From assembly GCA_025363315.1 (NCBI GenBank), contig JANYED010000213.1, positions 1-61,138 of the forward strand: 61,138 nucleotides of DNA, given 5' to 3'. The position numbers were made by a program, and so were the translations under genes. This stretch comes from Polaromonas sp. (lineage in GTDB: Bacteria; Pseudomonadota; Gammaproteobacteria; Burkholderiales; Burkholderiaceae_C). Positions 40,987 to 48,445 of the stretch are shown one piece after another. The notes below the pieces were generated by a model that saw only the letters and a list, made by a program, of their open reading frames with translations, had not been told where the DNA came from and ran no database searches. Position 1 is the stretch's first letter; each line of letters starts with the position of its first letter.

Positions 40987-41349
40987 TCAAAGATGGAAGT
41001 GGCCGGATGAGCGCGGGTTGCAACCGCAGATTTGGCGATGCCCGCTCGCGTCGAATCCGACGACGGTGGTCTGCGCCTGGATGCCGTTGTCCGCCAAAAA
41101 CGACTTCTTGACCGGGCGCACATAGTGCTCGCGCTTCTCCACGTCCGTCGTCTCCAGGAGAATCTCGTCGTCGTCGACCGCGAAATGGGAATGCAGCAGC
41201 GCGAGGCCGAATCGCTCGGCCTGGCCGTGTTTGAGCAGCACGCCGCGTATCTCCTCGAGGCACGGGCCGTCGCTGTCGTCGATGGGGCGCATGTCGGCGA
41301 TATGGCGCAATGAATTCCACTGCATGGACTCGACCACTACTTGATTCAT
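40987..41349 (-). CDS. Hypothetical protein (120 aa)
   Basis: ATG 41349 is chosen because GGAG precedes it by 8 bp and codes for a plausible soluble protein; the longer frame upstream is antisense to the Bug gene. MNQVVVESMQWNSLRHIADM opens it; the middle has HSHFAVDDDEILLETTDVEKREHYVRPV and the end QICGCNPRSSGHFHL, with Cys and His that could bind metal. No family recognised. First gene of the minus-strand membrane-protein group and divergent from the Bug gene. Confidence 0.6.
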   Translation of the reverse strand: MNQVVVESMQWNSLRHIADMRPIDDSDGPCLEEIRGVLLKHGQAERFGLALLHSHFAVDDDEILLETTDVEKREHYVRPVKKSFLADNGIQAQTTVVGFDASGHRQICGCNPRSSGHFHL

Positions 41350-41467
41350 AGGAAGCTCCGTTTGGTTTGAAACACGTCTAAAACCCAGCCTCCGCTTGGA
41401 GGCGCTGGCTCGCCACCATCGTCGAACGGCGGTCGCAAGGAATTTTGTCCGCGTGTCGCCTTCGACG

Positions 41468-41484
41468 CTTGAATCCAAACGACA
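41468..41484. promoter_or_regulatory. Shared divergent-promoter motif, site 1
   Basis: CTTGAATCCAAACGACA between the divergent genes at 41349(-) and 41591(+). The same motif lies in two other divergent gaps, at 42983 and 44411. Candidate binding site for the AraC regulator at 43391. Confidence 0.5.
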
Positions 41485-41590
41485 CAAGGCCGCCGCCGAC
41501 GCTCGCAGCCACTGAGCCGCGTCCCGGCCCGGGAGCGGCGCCAACGCGGCGAGCGCCGGCGCGCTATATTGGGAGCAAGGGAGTTGCAGC

Positions 41591-42574
41591 ATGCGCCACA
41601 TGAAATTTTTCGTCGCGCGCGCCGTATTGGCGTGCGCGGCCGGTCTAGTTCCATACGCCGCGCGAGCGGCCGATTGGCCCGAGGGCCAACCCATCCGGCT
41701 CATCGTCCCCGCCTCGGCGGGCAGCGCCCCCGATTTCGTCAGCAGGAAGGTCGCGGTATTTTTGGCTGAGAGACTGGGGCAGGCGGTGGTGGTCGACAAC
41801 AAGCCGGGAGCCTCGGGAGCCATCGCCATGCAGGCGCTGGCCGCGAGCCGGCCCGACGGCTACACGCTGGGCTACGGCAACGTCGCGACCTTGTCGATCA
41901 ATCCCAGCCTGCTCGCCAAGCTGCCCTACGATCCCGAGAGGGATTTCGCCCCCGTCATCGCGTTGATCAGCATCCCCAACGTCCTCGTCGCGCGCGTCGG
42001 CTTGCCCGCCGACTCCGCGCGCGCCCTCATCTCCTACGCGAAGGCCAACCCCGGCAGGCTCTCGATGGCCTCGGCCGGCGTGGGCACGACCAGCCACCTC
42101 GCCGGCGAGCTCCTCAAAAAGGGCGCGGGCATCTCGTTCGTCCACGTCCCCTATCAAAACGCCCCCCAAGGCGTCTCCGATCTCATGGGCGGAAACATCG
42201 ACTTCATGATCGAGAACTTGTCCGCGGTGCTCGGCGCCATCCAAAGCGGCAAGGCGCGAGCGCTTGCGATCACCAGCAAGTCCAGGTCTCCCGTCCTTCC
42301 GGAGGTCCCCACCATGGAGGAGGCGGGGCTCCCCGGCTTCGAGGTGTCGGCGTGGGGCGGCTTCCTCGCTCCCGTCGGCGCGCCCAGGAGCGTCGTCGAT
42401 CGGCTGAACCGGGAGCTCAACGAGTTCGCAAGCCTGCCGGCCACCCAAAAGGAGTTCGCCCAGTTCTCGGCGTCGCTCATCGGCGGAACTCCCGAGGCAT
42501 TCCAACGGCTCATCTCCGACGAGTCCAAGCGTTGGGGCGCGATCATCCGCGCGAACGGGATCAAGCCCGAGTGA
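41591..42574 (+). CDS. Bug-family (TctC) periplasmic substrate-binding protein
   Basis: Extracytoplasmic binding protein for small carboxylates or related solutes. The 327-aa protein has a signal peptide (FFVARAVLACAAGLVPYAARA), then WPEGQPIRLIVPASAGSAPDFVSRKVA, VVDNKPGASGAIAMQALAASRPDGYTL, LPYDPERDFAPV, GELLKKGAGISFVHVPYQNAP and LPEVPTMEEAGLPGFEV, the standard Bug sequence order. No TctA/TctB membrane genes lie nearby, so it is an orphan receptor, as is common for Bug genes in Burkholderiales. Its presence on a mobile element is unusual cargo. Confidence 0.92.
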   Translation: MRHMKFFVARAVLACAAGLVPYAARAADWPEGQPIRLIVPASAGSAPDFVSRKVAVFLAERLGQAVVVDNKPGASGAIAMQALAASRPDGYTLGYGNVATLSINPSLLAKLPYDPERDFAPVIALISIPNVLVARVGLPADSARALISYAKANPGRLSMASAGVGTTSHLAGELLKKGAGISFVHVPYQNAPQGVSDLMGGNIDFMIENLSAVLGAIQSGKARALAITSKSRSPVLPEVPTMEEAGLPGFEVSAWGGFLAPVGAPRSVVDRLNRELNEFASLPATQKEFAQFSASLIGGTPEAFQRLISDESKRWGAIIRANGIKPE

Positions 42575-42597
42575 GCTTTACGGAGCTCAGGCTCCGG

Positions 42598-42900
42598 TCA
42601 GCGCGCGCCCCGCCCGGCGACTCTCCCCTCCTCGGACTTTTCGCCGAGCCTCGCCGCGCATGCCGCGCTAAGCTCGCCGATGGCGGCGCGCGGGCCGCCC
42701 GGGATCGCGGCGATGGCCTGGGCCAACGATCGCGCGTAGTCGGCGCCGACAGAGTCGGCGAGCTGCCCGTCGCCGCCTGAGAATTGGGCGCATCGCGTGG
42801 GATGGTCCGCGAAGCGGGCGGCAGGCATGGCGATCGGCGGAGCGGCCTGGGCAGACGCGGCGAGAAGCAGGCCAGCTGCGGCGGCGAGAAGATGGTTCAT
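42598..42900 (-). CDS. Small secreted protein (100 aa)
   Basis: A signal peptide (MNHLLAAAAGLLLAASAQA) followed by about 80 aa with two Cys (TRCAQF, SAACAARL). No family recognised. It is convergent with the Bug gene and divergent from the 84-aa gene at 43120. Confidence 0.6.
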   Translation of the reverse strand: MNHLLAAAAGLLLAASAQAAPPIAMPAARFADHPTRCAQFSGGDGQLADSVGADYARSLAQAIAAIPGGPRAAIGELSAACAARLGEKSEEGRVAGRGAR

Positions 42901-42982
42901 GGTTGTCCCTCAGCGTTGTGGTTCGATGGAGCGGCGCCCTTCAGCGCGTTTGTCGCACTCTATGCATCGAAAACCGGATTGG

Positions 42983-42998
42983 CTTGAATCCAAACGAC
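42983..42998. promoter_or_regulatory. Shared divergent-promoter motif, site 2
   Basis: CTTGAATCCAAACGAC, identical over 16 bp to site 1 (41468), between the divergent genes at 42900(-) and 43120(+). Confidence 0.5.
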
Positions 42999-43119
42999 CG
43001 CGCGCGACATGCCATCGGCCCGCTCGATCCACGCGCACATGACGCGAGGATTCAATCGCGTCTGGGCGCGAAGGCGAACAATCGCAGCGGGCGGTGTCGC
43101 TCGCATTAAGGATTTGATC

Positions 43120-43374
43120 ATGGAAGAAAACAAAGCGCCCGGCTCTGGCGCCAATCGCTCGGGAATCTTGCAGTTTGCGGGAGTCGCGCTGGCGATGGCC
43201 GCATTGAGCGCGGTGGCGGCCCTGTCCAACCATGCGGACGCGGCTTTGGAGCCGTTGGCAGGGGGCTACGAACCGCCGATGGAGGCGCGCCAAGCGTTCG
43301 GGGCCGAACCCGCCGTCGCGTTTGCTCCGGCCGAGGTTTCCGCGACATTGGCGGCGGCGCGCGCGCGGCCCTGA
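43120..43374 (+). CDS. Small membrane or secreted protein (84 aa)
   Basis: ATG 43120 follows AAGGATTTGATC. One hydrophobic segment (ILQFAGVALAMAALSAVAAL) after a charged start could be a signal anchor; an Ala/Pro-rich tail follows. No family recognised. Convergent with the AraC gene. Confidence 0.5.
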   Translation: MEENKAPGSGANRSGILQFAGVALAMAALSAVAALSNHADAALEPLAGGYEPPMEARQAFGAEPAVAFAPAEVSATLAAARARP

Positions 43375-43390
43375 GCGCGCCAGCCGCGAC

Positions 43391-44269
43391 TCAGCGGGAT
43401 GCGGCTGGGGCGGCGAAGGCTTGGCGCAGGATGCTCGGCGCCAACGCGCACGAGGCCACGAACGCCCGCGTCATGTGCGCGTGGTCGGAGTAGCCGGCCT
43501 CGTGGGCGATTTCGGTGAGCGTCAGCGCGCTCGGCAGCAGCGCGGTCGCCCGCGAGAGCATGCAAGCGCGCTTCAATGTCTCTGCGGTCATGCCGCTCAC
43601 TTTGAATTCCCTTTGGAGGGTGCGGCGGTGGCATCCCAAGCGACGCGCGACATCCTCGACCTTCATCTCCGAGTCGGACTCGAATGCGAGGGCGGCTTCG
43701 CTCGGGGCGCCGGACCCCAAGCCGAGCATGGCCGCCAATGCGCTGATGTGTCGCGGCGGGCTGAGCCGGGAGCGGCCGCCAAAGGGAAAACCGCCGACGG
43801 GGGCGCCCTCATCGATGCTGGCGAGGATGATGTCCATGCCCATCAGGTGGACGTCGCGGCAGACCGTGGGATCCTCCCCAGACAATGACGCGGAGCGGCT
43901 CGTCACCGTGAGCGCTCCCGAGCCGTCGAAGCCCATCTCGGTCCTGACCGCGAGGGCGGCGAGCTTGTTGAGGCTTTGATGCACCAGCAAAGCGCCGCGC
44001 CGGCTCGGAGCCCGCAGCATGCATTGCACGAAAGGGTTCATGTCGACGCGGAGCTCATCGGCCACGATGGCCGCCAGCGCGGACTCCGGAAGGCGCTCGG
44101 CCCCGGCCAACCGACCGGCGCGCTGATAGCGGTCCACGTGGACGAAACCATTCAACACGTGCCCCACAGCATCGGAAAACACACGCCGGGCCGTAAGCGG
44201 CGCGCAGGCGACGGACTCCAAAGAACGCGATAGGGTGTGGTAGCCGGCCATTAAGGGTGGTCTATGCAT
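43391..44269 (-). CDS. AraC-family transcriptional regulator
   Basis: A 292-aa regulator. The C-terminal 100 aa contain the double helix-turn-helix: KVEDVARRLGCHRRTLQREFKVSGMT and LTLTEIAHEAGYSDHAHMTRAFVASCALAPSILR. The N-terminal 180 aa form the ligand/dimer domain and are not close to a named subgroup. It may control the Bug gene and the neighbouring divergent genes, since the same 16-bp motif lies in their promoter regions and in its own. The start could also be ATG 44251. Confidence 0.88.
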   Translation of the reverse strand: MHRPPLMAGYHTLSRSLESVACAPLTARRVFSDAVGHVLNGFVHVDRYQRAGRLAGAERLPESALAAIVADELRVDMNPFVQCMLRAPSRRGALLVHQSLNKLAALAVRTEMGFDGSGALTVTSRSASLSGEDPTVCRDVHLMGMDIILASIDEGAPVGGFPFGGRSRLSPPRHISALAAMLGLGSGAPSEAALAFESDSEMKVEDVARRLGCHRRTLQREFKVSGMTAETLKRACMLSRATALLPSALTLTEIAHEAGYSDHAHMTRAFVASCALAPSILRQAFAAPAASR

Positions 44270-44410
44270 GCATTGGCGGATGCGCCGGCGGCAGCTCGCC
44301 TTTCAGCAGACATGATTCCCGACGACAGAAACATCACGAGCCCCTTCTATTTTTATAATACCAAATGCCTCCAAACAAAGACCCATCATCGTTAGGCCAA
44401 GCGCCCGGCG

Positions 44411-44427
44411 CTTGAATCCATGCGACA
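44411..44427. promoter_or_regulatory. Shared divergent-promoter motif, site 3
   Basis: CTTGAATCCATGCGACA, matching site 1 at 15 of 17 bases. It lies upstream of the AraC gene on one side and of the genes at 44462 and 44647 on the other. Confidence 0.45.
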
Positions 44428-44461
44428 TCTCGACGATGCGATATTTAATAGATCGTAATCA

Positions 44462-44605
44462 ATGCTACTCAATAAGTTGACTATCTGGCTCAATTTATGG
44501 ACCGATGATTTGACTCTTGGGGACCGCGAGCTCATGGTGGGCATGGTCAAAACGCTCGCCGCAACGTTGAAGACCAAGACGGAGGATCGCAAGACTCGGC
44601 GATAA
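44462..44605 (+). CDS. Possible small protein (47 aa)
   Basis: A frame beginning MLLNKLTIWLNLWTDDLTLG and ending KTKTEDRKTRR, with an amphipathic or hydrophobic N-terminus and a basic tail, 41 bp before the 326-aa gene. No ribosome-binding site is visible. It is the only protein-like frame in the 44270-44646 gap. Confidence 0.35.
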   Translation: MLLNKLTIWLNLWTDDLTLGDRELMVGMVKTLAATLKTKTEDRKTRR

Positions 44606-44646
44606 GCGCATCGCACGACGGACAATGGAGCCTACCAAGAGGCGCC

Positions 44647-45627
44647 ATGGACCCCATAGACCACAAAAAGTATTTGCCAAGCATCAACAAAGACATGTTG
44701 GCTCAGCTTGCCCGCGTGTCCAACGTTATCCCGAAGTCTTTCTTCGCCAATCCTGTGGCGGGCGACGCGCTCCGAAAGAACTTGGAGTTTCCTAAAAAGT
44801 TTCATCCGGTCGCGATGCCGGCCATAGGCCAGGCGGCCGCTGCGGGCATGCTGAACCGCGCCATCTTGCCGACGGGCCTCTTTCCCGGCCTGGTCAATGT
44901 GAACAAGGCGTTCGGCGACGCGCTCAACATGATCCGGTTTCCGGTCGTTCCGGTATTCCCGTGGATGGCCGATTTCAGCAAGGCTTTCGCGGAGATGCCG
45001 CCTAAGCTCCAAAACGCATTGCTCCTCTTGGGAAAGCACGGCTGGTATCTGGACATGGACATGTCGCTGCCTGATATCTGGCGATTCGAGAAGGCGCTCT
45101 TGGAAGGCCGCATCGACGACGCCGGGGAAATGCTCTGCGCTCACTATGGAAGCCGTCTGGACGACATCGAAAAGAAGGTATCGGAGAAATGCCCGGGGCG
45201 GGCCAAAATTCTCGCATCCGCCTTCAAGGCTCATAGGCAGGGAGACTTCAATCTATCGATCCCGGTGTTCTTCACTCAAATCGACGGCGTCTGCAAAGAG
45301 CTCTGCGAACGCTACTTTTTCATGAAGGAGCGAGGAACGGGCAGGCCTCAAACGGCTTCCTACGTCGAAGAAGGAGACCGCAAAGACTTCATGCTGGCGG
45401 TGCTGAGTCCGCTCACGACATCGTTGCCCGTCGCCATGTCGGAAAAAGAAAGGGGCGCCGGCGCGACCGAGCTCAATCGGCACAAGGTCATGCACGGCGA
45501 GTCCTTGGATTACGGCACGCGCGTCAACGGACTGAAAACAATCTCCCTGCTCAATTATTTGGCGGGCGTGCTGAGAGACCCCGGAGATCCTGCGGACCCT
45601 GCGGGACACGGTGAGAACGATGAATAG
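44647..45627 (+). CDS. Hypothetical protein with HEPN-like RNase motif
   Basis: A 326-aa protein. Near the C-terminus, TELNRHKVMHGESLDYGTRVNGLKTISLLNYLA contains R-x4-H followed by Gly, the active-site pattern of HEPN ribonucleases found in abortive-infection and toxin systems. The N-terminal half is helical (PSINKDMLAQLARVSNVIPKS ... LQNALLLLGKHGWYLDMDMSL) and could be the sensor. No antitoxin-like partner is obvious. A defence role is inferred from this motif and the mobile context. Confidence 0.6.
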   Translation: MDPIDHKKYLPSINKDMLAQLARVSNVIPKSFFANPVAGDALRKNLEFPKKFHPVAMPAIGQAAAAGMLNRAILPTGLFPGLVNVNKAFGDALNMIRFPVVPVFPWMADFSKAFAEMPPKLQNALLLLGKHGWYLDMDMSLPDIWRFEKALLEGRIDDAGEMLCAHYGSRLDDIEKKVSEKCPGRAKILASAFKAHRQGDFNLSIPVFFTQIDGVCKELCERYFFMKERGTGRPQTASYVEEGDRKDFMLAVLSPLTTSLPVAMSEKERGAGATELNRHKVMHGESLDYGTRVNGLKTISLLNYLAGVLRDPGDPADPAGHGENDE

Positions 45628-45644
45628 GGGCCGCAGCCCCAAGG

Positions 45645-46142
45645 TCATAGCAGGCCCCGCTCCGCGAACGAAGTGACGCGCCCACCACCCACCACCATGC
45701 GATTGAGCACGCGCACGTCCACCATCGCCATGGCTGATTTCAGCGTCTGGGGCAGGTATTCATCGGCTCGGCTGGGTTCCGCGGCTCCGGAAGGATGGTT
45801 GTGCGCCAGGATCACCGCCGCCGCGTTGAGCTCCAGGGACAACTTGACGACTTCCCTCGAATAAACCGATGTCTGGGTCAGAGTGCCTTGAAACATTTCG
45901 CGGTATTCGATGACTGCGTTTTGCGCGTCCAGAAAGATCACGGAAAACACTTCGCGCTCATACGCGCCCATCTTCAACGACAGGTAGTCCTTGACCGCGG
46001 ATGGATTCGCGAAAAGGTTTGTCCTGGCGAGGCGCCTGTCGAGGCATTGCCGGGCATTGGCGACGATGGTTTTGGCATCAGCCGGGTGATACGCGCCTTG
46101 GGCGTCGATGGTGAAAAGGTTTGAAAGAGAGTTCTGCGCCAT
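45645..46142 (-). CDS. RadC/YeeS-like JAB-domain protein
   Basis: A 165-aa protein of the RadC-like JAB (MPN+) domain: FSVIFLDAQNAVIEYREMFQGTLTQTSVYSREVVKLSLELNAAAVILAHNHPSGAAEPSRADEYLPQTLK. It keeps the metal-binding H-x-H-P-S-G and following acidic residue. It lacks the helix-hairpin-helix start of full-length RadC, as in the short versions typical of plasmids and genomic islands. The cellular role of RadC is unclear; a DNA-processing role is usually assumed. Confidence 0.9.
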   Translation of the reverse strand: MAQNSLSNLFTIDAQGAYHPADAKTIVANARQCLDRRLARTNLFANPSAVKDYLSLKMGAYEREVFSVIFLDAQNAVIEYREMFQGTLTQTSVYSREVVKLSLELNAAAVILAHNHPSGAAEPSRADEYLPQTLKSAMAMVDVRVLNRMVVGGGRVTSFAERGLL

Positions 46143-46313
46143 GTCGCGCTCCTGGTAGCAGGCGGGATTGCCTGCCGGCCGTGGGATCGGGCCGCAGCGC
46201 AGGGGTCAGGGCTGCAAACGGCCGCAGGACGCGAGCGCGCGCGCGAAGGCCTTTACCGCGAGAACGGTCTGATAGGCTGGCACGATCAGCAAGCCCTCCT
46301 CCTACTTTCACCC

Positions 46314-46335
46314 AAAAAAAAGGACCCGAAGGTCC
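46314..46335 (-). terminator. Rho-independent terminator with TTCG loop
   Basis: On the minus strand GGACC-TTCG-GGTCC followed by eight T; the very stable UUCG tetraloop makes it a clear terminator for the gene ending at 46357. Confidence 0.85.
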
Positions 46336-46356
46336 GTAAATAAACGCATTTCACAG

Positions 46357-46791
46357 TCATAGGCGATGCGATGTTTGTCGCGTCGCCTGCACTTTTTCAA
46401 CCGGTGCCGCACGAGTCTTGAACGTGGCTCGGCGAAGCTCAGCTCGCTCCGACTTGGCAGCTTTAGCCTTGCGTTTTTGTTCGACCTCAGCGGCGTGAAT
46501 TTGGCGTATTTGAGATATCGATGGAGCAAAAAAACGCAAATGAGTGCCTATGAAAAAGCCGTTGCGACGCTGACGAAAAATCCAAACGAAATGTCCAGGT
46601 TCATCCGGATCTGTCGGAGCGGGATCCTTCCATTCCACAAAATTCATGCGACTTTCGATGATGGCTCGCATATCCATTTCAGTTCTTGGGCTCTTCAGCT
46701 CGCCCTCCTCATCGCCCCCTGGCTGGTCCACCTCAAAACTTTCGCGCGCAAGTCGCAGGGCAGTGCGAACGATCCATCCTTTGTGCTTCAT
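46357..46791 (-). CDS. Hypothetical protein (144 aa)
   Basis: No family recognised. The ATG has GGAGG 4 bp upstream and a strong terminator follows the stop, so the unit is well defined. The protein has a beta-rich middle (FVWIFRQRRNGFFIGTHLRFF) and a long, very basic helix at the C-terminus (VEQKRKAKAAKSERAELRR), which suggests nucleic-acid contact. Confidence 0.7.
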   Translation of the reverse strand: MKHKGWIVRTALRLARESFEVDQPGGDEEGELKSPRTEMDMRAIIESRMNFVEWKDPAPTDPDEPGHFVWIFRQRRNGFFIGTHLRFFAPSISQIRQIHAAEVEQKRKAKAAKSERAELRRATFKTRAAPVEKVQATRQTSHRL

Positions 46792-46976
46792 AAATCCTCC
46801 AAATTCCGCTTAGCGAGATGCGGCGGTGGAAGAATTTTCGAATGGGGACGCCTTTCAAAACCGTCTGAAAATGACGATGACGGCAAATGAAGGTGCTTGA
46901 GGTTTCAAACGCACGCCTAGAGGAAAGATGTCTTGATCGATTCGTCGCGAAAACGACAACAGCTGACATCAGCGCG

Positions 46977-47636
46977 TCAAAGCCCGGGACGCATTCCTTC
47001 CTTAGGCTCGGTTGTCGCTCCGCGCTCGCCACGAGTGGACTCCAAAATATCGCTCGATTCGACGCCGCCTTTGACGCTCTTGATCGCGTTGGAGAGGACC
47101 TGCTCCACGCTGCTTGCGAATTCTTTATGCGCGCTCAAATCATTCCAGCGTCCAGACGCCGCGTCGACTGGCGTCATCCATGCGAGGTTCCACCCGCCGA
47201 TGCGCTCCATGACCGTGTCCAGCGGATTGTTCTCCGCCAAACTTTCGATATTCCCATCCTGGTCCACGTAGAACGCCTCTTCATGGGCGAGCTCCATGAT
47301 GCTTGTGAACGCTTGGCCTTTGCGCACTGCCGCCTGCATGGTGTTCGACACCTTGTTCGCTTGCGTCCATGCGATCAAATCCGCTTTTTCATAAAGGACG
47401 CTTTGATTGCTGCCTTTGGCTCCGGCCTTGCCAGACTGGATGTAATCGGGGCCTTCGCCGCTGACGCGCCAGCGCTCGAGCGTGGTGACGGATTTGCGGA
47501 GAAACAACGCCGCTTCGCTGGTCGTGAGCTGCGCGTTGTTGGGCAAATTGAGAAGGATGGTCATCACATCGAAAGCCGCCATGGCCGTCCCCTGATGGGC
47601 GATCGTCGATGTCAGCGACTTGCTAGGACTGGACAT
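46977..47636 (-). CDS. Helix-turn-helix (HTH_17-like) DNA-binding protein
   Basis: A 219-aa protein, start supported by a perfect AGGAGG. Residues 37-65 (LTTSEAALFLRKSVTTLERWRVSGEGPDYIQ) form an excisionase-type winged helix; the following SVLYEKADLIAWTQAN is the usual strand-helix. The C-terminal 130 aa are unrecognised. The domain suggests a regulator or recombination directionality factor near the integrase end of the element. Confidence 0.75.
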   Translation of the reverse strand: MSSPSKSLTSTIAHQGTAMAAFDVMTILLNLPNNAQLTTSEAALFLRKSVTTLERWRVSGEGPDYIQSGKAGAKGSNQSVLYEKADLIAWTQANKVSNTMQAAVRKGQAFTSIMELAHEEAFYVDQDGNIESLAENNPLDTVMERIGGWNLAWMTPVDAASGRWNDLSAHKEFASSVEQVLSNAIKSVKGGVESSDILESTRGERGATTEPKEGMRPGL

Positions 47637-47731
47637 GGTTTCCTCCTGAGTTGTTTTCAGAATGGTAACTGCCCCGCCATTGAGCTTTTCCTACGACAAA
47701 CCCTAACCACCATAGCCAGTAAAATTCGTCC

Positions 47732-48160
47732 ATGAGCAATCCAAAGACTGTAGATTTCAAGCTTCATCAGGGCATGCGGGTCGATCAAATTTTTTCAATT
47801 TGCGAGGAAGCTTTCGATGCCACCACAAACAAGCAAATTTTCATTTTGTGCCTGCCGAACGGGGCGCATATTCCTTATGAGGAAAATGACCAGGACACGC
47901 AGGCAGTGTCGGATTGGAAAAATCTACGACTGAAGACCTCGCTGCCTAAGACGACCGATCAGGGATCGGCGACATTGGACGGTGGCGTATTCATCGAATT
48001 CAACAACGTTCTTGCTGTTGTGCAGGGATATCACAACGATGCCGGAGAAGAGTTGATCATCGTTTTCATGCGCGACGGAGCAATCAACGTGGTTTTGGCG
48101 ACGCCGCACAACCGTGCGATCTTGGGCGCATGGAAACCCCAAAAGGATTGGGCTCCCTAA
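47732..48160 (+). CDS. Hypothetical protein (142 aa)
   Basis: Unrecognised. A beta-rich sequence (QIFILCLPNGAHIPYEE ... GGVFIEFNNVLAVVQGYHNDAGEELIIVFMRDGAINVVLATP) with no signal peptide. No clear ribosome-binding site. Its end overlaps the end of the 66-aa gene by 4 bp (tail to tail). Confidence 0.6.
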   Translation: MSNPKTVDFKLHQGMRVDQIFSICEEAFDATTNKQIFILCLPNGAHIPYEENDQDTQAVSDWKNLRLKTSLPKTTDQGSATLDGGVFIEFNNVLAVVQGYHNDAGEELIIVFMRDGAINVVLATPHNRAILGAWKPQKDWAP

Positions 48161-48357
48161 TCCGGATAATTTTGAACTCGATCCTGCGGGTTGCCGGCAG
48201 CTTTTTCAATGGCTCTTTCAAAGCGTTTGAACTGCCCAAGCACGTCGATAAGGTGCGCTGAGCCATTTTCGTCAATTGCTTCCGCGACAGCCTTGTGGAG
48301 GGCTTGGGTCAAACGTAGGTAATAGAGGTGCCGAACCTCATCAGGCGTCAAAGTCAT
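48157..48357 (-). CDS. Small hypothetical protein (66 aa)
   Basis: Helical small protein (VRHLYYLRLTQALHKAVAEAIDENG ... VLGQFKRFERAIEKAAG) lying just downstream of the integrase gene on the same strand. Its position suits an accessory gene of the integration module, but no family is recognised. Confidence 0.5.
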   Translation of the reverse strand: MTLTPDEVRHLYYLRLTQALHKAVAEAIDENGSAHLIDVLGQFKRFERAIEKAAGNPQDRVQNYPD

Positions 48358-48445
48358 GCCGCATCCTTGTTTGTGAGTTGCCCAAAGTCATCTCACAATC
48401 CAAGGCTGCAATCAACAGCAGCTCAGCCTCTGGTGAAGCGACAGG

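Noticed and set aside
41350-41829. 280-aa version of the 120-aa minus-strand gene
   Set aside because: The upstream part is antisense to the Bug gene; ATG 41349 has a proper ribosome-binding site.
44392-44625. 77-aa minus-strand frame
   Set aside because: No ribosome-binding site, and the sequence is not protein-like; the plus-strand 47-aa frame is at least as plausible.
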